From: Candidatus Faecivicinus avistercoris
Lineage (GTDB): Bacteria; Bacillota; Clostridia; Christensenellales; Aristaeellaceae
Direction: 5' to 3'
Length of the DNA: 64,000 nt
NCBI GenBank assembly: GCA_018716805.1
Contig: DVJL01000027.1
Coordinates: 1-64,000, forward strand
Below the pieces are notes generated by a model. That model had not been told where the DNA came from, made no database searches, and saw only the letters and a list, made by a program, of their open reading frames with translations. The position numbers and the translations under genes are program-made. Below, piece after piece: positions 60,464 through 64,000 of the stretch; within the stretch, counting starts at the first letter, position 1; each line of letters starts with the position of its first letter.

Positions 60464-61111
60464 ATGATGAAGAAACTGCTTGCGCTGCTCATGGCCGCGC
60501 TGATGCTCACGGGCGCGGCGTTCGCGGAAGAGGACGACTGGTATCTGGACACGGCGGAGGAACTGGCGGCGTGCGTCGGCGAGCTCGTGGGGGACGAAGC
60601 CTACCAGCAGCTGATGTCGGGCTTGGAGTTTGAAGAACTGGACGCGCTCAAGGGCGTGGATTACACCGCGCCGGTTGCCGCGTGGCGGATCGAATGGTCG
60701 GCGGCTGGCGATTTGCTGCTTGCGTTGTATTCGACCGTCGAGGCGGGCGACCTGTCGGACGCGGGGCGGGATCGCTTTGCCCAGCTGGTAGCGCAGTCGC
60801 TGCTTCAGCAGGCGAACAGCGCCGAAGGCGCCAGCTGGCTCGCGGTCTCGACGATGCTGACGTACAGCCGGACGTACGTCATGCCTGAGGATTTCCAGAC
60901 GTGTTCCTATCTGCTGGAATTCGACGGCGCGCTGGTCGGCGTGGCCTTCAGCCAGACGGGCGACGAGACGATTACCGTGACCGCCCAGTTGGTTTCGCTG
61001 GGAGATCAGAGCGTGGAGGAGTGGTTGCAATCGCTGATGCCACTGCTGTTCTCCTGCGAACAGGTGATAGGCGCGCAGGAAAACACATTGTGGCCGGCGC
61101 AGGGTGAATGA
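60464..61111 (+). CDS. small secreted protein, paralogue 2
   Basis: MMKKLLALLMAALMLTGAAFAEEDDWYLDTAEELAACVGELVGDEAYQ..., shared PEDFQTCxYLLxF and VAFSQTGxETIT segments. Confidence 0.85.
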   Translation: MMKKLLALLMAALMLTGAAFAEEDDWYLDTAEELAACVGELVGDEAYQQLMSGLEFEELDALKGVDYTAPVAAWRIEWSAAGDLLLALYSTVEAGDLSDAGRDRFAQLVAQSLLQQANSAEGASWLAVSTMLTYSRTYVMPEDFQTCSYLLEFDGALVGVAFSQTGDETITVTAQLVSLGDQSVEEWLQSLMPLLFSCEQVIGAQENTLWPAQGE

Positions 61112-61200
61112 CACAAAATTTATGTGTACCATTCAAAAACTTCACAGCTTCGACATGCATCTTTGCTGGTTTTGCCGAGAACATGCGGTATAATAAACAT

Positions 61201-61279
61201 AGCGACGGAATCCCCTCTTCTCATTCCCCTATCCCATCCGTCGCTGCGGAACGGCTCTCGCGAGCGGTTCCGCTTTTTC
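61201..61279 (+). ncRNA. candidate small RNA with C/U-rich loop and intrinsic terminator
   Basis: TATAAT at 61189-61194; 9-bp stem AGCGACGGA/TCCGTCGCT enclosing atcccctcttctcattcccctatccca; terminator GCGGAACGGCTC-TCGC-GAGCGGTTCCGC-TTTTT. Confidence 0.6.
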
Positions 61280-61380
61280 TATAGAGAGGTCTCCGCGGGC
61301 GTCGCATTGCCTGAGGAAAACGGGATGAAAAAGCCAGCCATGGCGAATGCCGTCCGCGGCTGGCTTTAGCGCTCGATGCG

Positions 61381-62097
61381 CTATGCGATCTCGAGGGCGA
61401 TTTCCATCATCTGGGTGAACGTGTTCTGGCGATCCTCGGCGGGCAGGGCTTCGCCCGTGACGGCGCTGTCGGAGATGGTCAGCAGCGAGAGCGCGTTCTT
61501 CCCGGCGGCAGCCGCGTTCAGATAGAGCGCATAGGTCTCCATTTCGACGCAGAGCACACCGAGCTTCATCAGCTTGGCGGAGGACGCCTCGTAGCCGCCC
61601 TGCTCATAGAAACAGTCGCTGGAGAACACCGGCCCGGGCACGACGTTCATGCCGAGCGCCTTGCCAGCCGTAATGGCCTTGGCGAGCAGTTCATAGGAGC
61701 AGCAGGGCGCGAGCGTGCCCGAGAAGCCGAATGAATCGCCGTAGCGCGAGTTCGTGTAGGCGCTCATGGCGGCGACGACGTCGCGCAGCTGGAGCTTGCC
61801 GGTCATCGCGCCGGCGGAGCCGACGCGGATGATGTTTTCGACGCCATAGTAGTTGTACAGCTCGTAGGAATAGATGCCGATGGACGGCATGCCCATGCCC
61901 GACGCCATGACCGACACGCGCTTGCCCTTGTACATTCCGGTGTAGCCGTGCACGCCGCGGACGTTGTTGACCAGCACGGGATCTTCGAGGTAGTGTTCGG
62001 CGATGAACTTCGAGCGCAGCGGATCGCCGGGCATCAGCACGGTGCGGGCAAAATCGCCTTCCTTGGCGTTGATGTGCGGGGTTGGAATATTGCTCAT
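61381..62097 (-). CDS. deoD: purine-nucleoside phosphorylase
   Basis: TPHINAKEGDFARTVLMPGDPLRSKFIAEHYLED, GSAGAMTGKLQLRDVVAAMSA. Confidence 0.96.
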   Translation of the reverse strand: MSNIPTPHINAKEGDFARTVLMPGDPLRSKFIAEHYLEDPVLVNNVRGVHGYTGMYKGKRVSVMASGMGMPSIGIYSYELYNYYGVENIIRVGSAGAMTGKLQLRDVVAAMSAYTNSRYGDSFGFSGTLAPCCSYELLAKAITAGKALGMNVVPGPVFSSDCFYEQGGYEASSAKLMKLGVLCVEMETYALYLNAAAAGKNALSLLTISDSAVTGEALPAEDRQNTFTQMMEIALEIA

Positions 62098-62186
62098 GTC
62101 GAATTCCTCCTGTCACTTTTTCGCGGGTGCTTCCCGGCGCGCCGCCGGGATGGATGGCTTCATTATAGCGGATTTGCCGCGCGGCG

Positions 62187-63518
62187 TCAACCGGCGGATG
62201 GCTGCGCGAGCTTCTCCCAGCGGCTGCCGCGATAGCGCGCGACATAGGAGATCACGCGGCAGATCCAGTCGACCACCATGGCGATCCAGACGCCCACCGC
62301 GCCCATGCCGAGCCCCAGGCCGATGACGTAGCTCAGCGCGATGCGGAACACCGCCATGGAGGCGAGCGCGACGATCATCGTATAGCGCACGTCGCTCGCG
62401 GCGCGAAGCGCGTTGGGCAGCGTGAACGCCGCCGGCCAGAGGATCATCGCGGCGCCGTTGTGGATCATAATCAGCGTGGAGGCCAGCGCCAGCGCCTCGG
62501 CGCTCGCGTCAAAGATCGGCAGCACCCACGGCAGCAACAGCAGCAGCGGGATGTTGACCAGCGCCGTGGCCGCATACGTCCACGCCAGCAGCTTGCGCGT
62601 GTAGTAGCGCGCCTGCTTGAAGTCGCGCGCGCCGACGCACTGGCCGACGACGGTGATGATCGCCAGATTCATCGTCTGTCCCGGCAGGCAGCCGATGGTG
62701 TCCATCGTGTTGGCGACGGCGTTCGCGGCGGTCTGAATCGTGCCGAACTGTGCGATGACCTGCACGACCAGCACGCGGCCGAGCTGAAACAGGCTGTTTT
62801 CCAGCCCGCTCGGCACGCCGATGCGCAGGATCTGGCGCATCATGGCGAAGTCGGGCTTCCATGCGCCGTGCAGCAGGTGGATTTGCAAGTGCGTTTTGCG
62901 CAGCATGCCGAGGATGCAGATTGCGCCGACCGCGCGCGATACGAGCGTCGGAATGGCCACGCCCTCGACGCCCATGCCTACGCCGTAGATCAGCGTGGCG
63001 TTGCCGGCGATGTTGATGGCGTTGATGAGCAGCGAGACCATCATCGTCGTGCCCGCGCGGTTCATCGACCGGTACAGCGCCGCGCCGGCGTTGTACAGCG
63101 CGATGAAGGGATAGGAGAGCGCGGTGATCCACAGGTAGGTCATCGCATTGTCCCAAACCGCCTGCTCTACGCCGCCGAACACCAGCCCGAACAGCTGCGC
63201 GCGGAACAGGATCATCGGGATGGTGATGAGCAGCGACACGCCCAGCACGACCAGCACCAGCTGGTTGGACACGCGGCAGGCGTCGCTTCGCCGGTTTGCG
63301 CCGATGAACTGCGAGGCGACGACCGCACCGCCGGTTGCCAGCGCGGAGAACAGCGCGATCAGTACGTTGCAGAACATGTCCACCAGCGAGACGCCGGAGA
63401 TCGCCGCGTCGCCCAGCGCCGAGACCATCACCGTGTCCGCCATGCCGACGAAGATGCTCAGCGTCTGCTCGATCAGAAGCGGCAAGAGCAGTTTGCCCAG
63501 TTGACGATTGGTAAACAT
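62187..63518 (-). CDS. MATE-family efflux transporter
   Basis: 12-TM pattern; LLPLLIEQTLSIFVGMADTVMVSALGDAAISGVSLVD. Confidence 0.92.
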   Translation of the reverse strand: MFTNRQLGKLLLPLLIEQTLSIFVGMADTVMVSALGDAAISGVSLVDMFCNVLIALFSALATGGAVVASQFIGANRRSDACRVSNQLVLVVLGVSLLITIPMILFRAQLFGLVFGGVEQAVWDNAMTYLWITALSYPFIALYNAGAALYRSMNRAGTTMMVSLLINAINIAGNATLIYGVGMGVEGVAIPTLVSRAVGAICILGMLRKTHLQIHLLHGAWKPDFAMMRQILRIGVPSGLENSLFQLGRVLVVQVIAQFGTIQTAANAVANTMDTIGCLPGQTMNLAIITVVGQCVGARDFKQARYYTRKLLAWTYAATALVNIPLLLLLPWVLPIFDASAEALALASTLIMIHNGAAMILWPAAFTLPNALRAASDVRYTMIVALASMAVFRIALSYVIGLGLGMGAVGVWIAMVVDWICRVISYVARYRGSRWEKLAQPSAG

Positions 63519-63539
63519 CCATCCATTCCCCCGTAGATT

Positions 63540-63606
63540 CCATCGAAAAATCCCCAAATTTCCAAACTGTATCGCGCCTGCCGGGCCTTTGCCGGAATGG
63601 GGATTT
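63540..63606 (-). terminator. terminator for the GNAT gene
   Basis: Reverse strand AAAATCCCCATTCC...GGAAATTTGGGGATTTTT. Confidence 0.55.
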
Positions 63607-63616
63607 TCGCTTGCGA

Positions 63617-64000
63617 TTAGTCGGAAAAGCGAGCCATGATCTCGGCGTCGGCGTCCGTGCAGCCGGCCAGCACCGGCGGCTTCCCGGGGTCCTCCGCCGG
63701 CCGCAGCCGCTTGCCGAGCCAGACGACGTCGTGCCACCGCCCGAGCTTGTAGCCGGTCTGCACCAGCGTGCCCATGCGCACATAGCCCATCCGCTCGTGG
63801 AAGTGGATGCTGGGCAGGTTTTCGCCGGTGACGACGCCGTAGAGGTTGTGGAAGCCGCGCCGCGCGAGCATCTCCTCGAGGCAGCGGTACAACTTCGCGC
63901 CGATACCGCGCCCGCGCGCATCGCGGTCGAGGTAGATGGAGAGGTCGGCGTCCCACGCGTAGGCCGCGCGCGAAAAGGCCGCGCCGCCGTAGGCGTAGCC
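63617..64000 (-). CDS. GNAT N-acetyltransferase (PAT-like), 5' end outside the window
   Basis: DRDARGRGIGAKLYRCLEEMLARRGFHNLYGVVTGENLPSIHFHERMGYVRMGTLVQTGYKLGRWHDVVWLGK. Confidence 0.88.
   Translation of the reverse strand, partial: GYAYGGAAFSRAAYAWDADLSIYLDRDARGRGIGAKLYRCLEEMLARRGFHNLYGVVTGENLPSIHFHERMGYVRMGTLVQTGYKLGRWHDVVWLGKRLRPAEDPGKPPVLAGCTDADAEIMARFSD

Larger units (their letters stand above)
59576..61146 (+). repeat. tandem segmental duplication (two ~0.8-kb units, about 59576-60355 and 60382-61146)
   Basis: Shared upstream gacaagtctgtaaaatcggggg..gttgacactttt, shared coding sequence, shared downstream gaatgacacaa...tatgtgta.cattcaaaaacttcac hairpin. Confidence 0.9.

Noticed and set aside
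1-64000. Mobile elements, CRISPR, phage, defence islands
   Set aside because: No transposase, integrase, cas, restriction-modification or toxin-antitoxin genes recognised; no regularly spaced repeats with unique spacers.

Overview
The window is a gene-dense, GC-rich segment of a chromosome. Gene content points to an endospore-forming Firmicute of the Clostridia type (spoIVB, a spo0A homologue, ECF module, yybS-rplI-dnaB, lepA-hemW). I see no rRNA, tRNA, CRISPR array, prophage or transposase. Most genes are housekeeping: ftsH/hpt/tilS, deoB, argF-carA-carB, truA, ecfA1A2T, glycolysis, gap, lepA, murC, rplI, dnaB, deoD. The unusual content is: (1) four in-frame gene fusions, namely CarB-DapF, Pgk-TpiA, MalQ-GlgP and a CDP-alcohol phosphatidyltransferase fused to a CrtO-like acyltransferase domain; (2) a compact three-gene lipid operon (DegV/FakB-like, PgsA::CrtO-like, diacylglycerol-glycosyltransferase-like) that could make an undescribed acylated (glyco)lipid; (3) a Spo0A homologue next to spoIVB whose receiver domain has lost key residues; (4) a candidate ~79-nt small RNA with a C/U-rich loop and a strong terminator; (5) a tandem duplication of a small secreted protein gene together with its promoter and 3' hairpin; (6) a monocistronic Cys-rich protein gene with a sigma-K-like promoter and a perfect inverted repeat in its leader; (7) an intergenic block of tandem repeats. 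Family calls come from reading motifs in the supplied translations; no database search was run.
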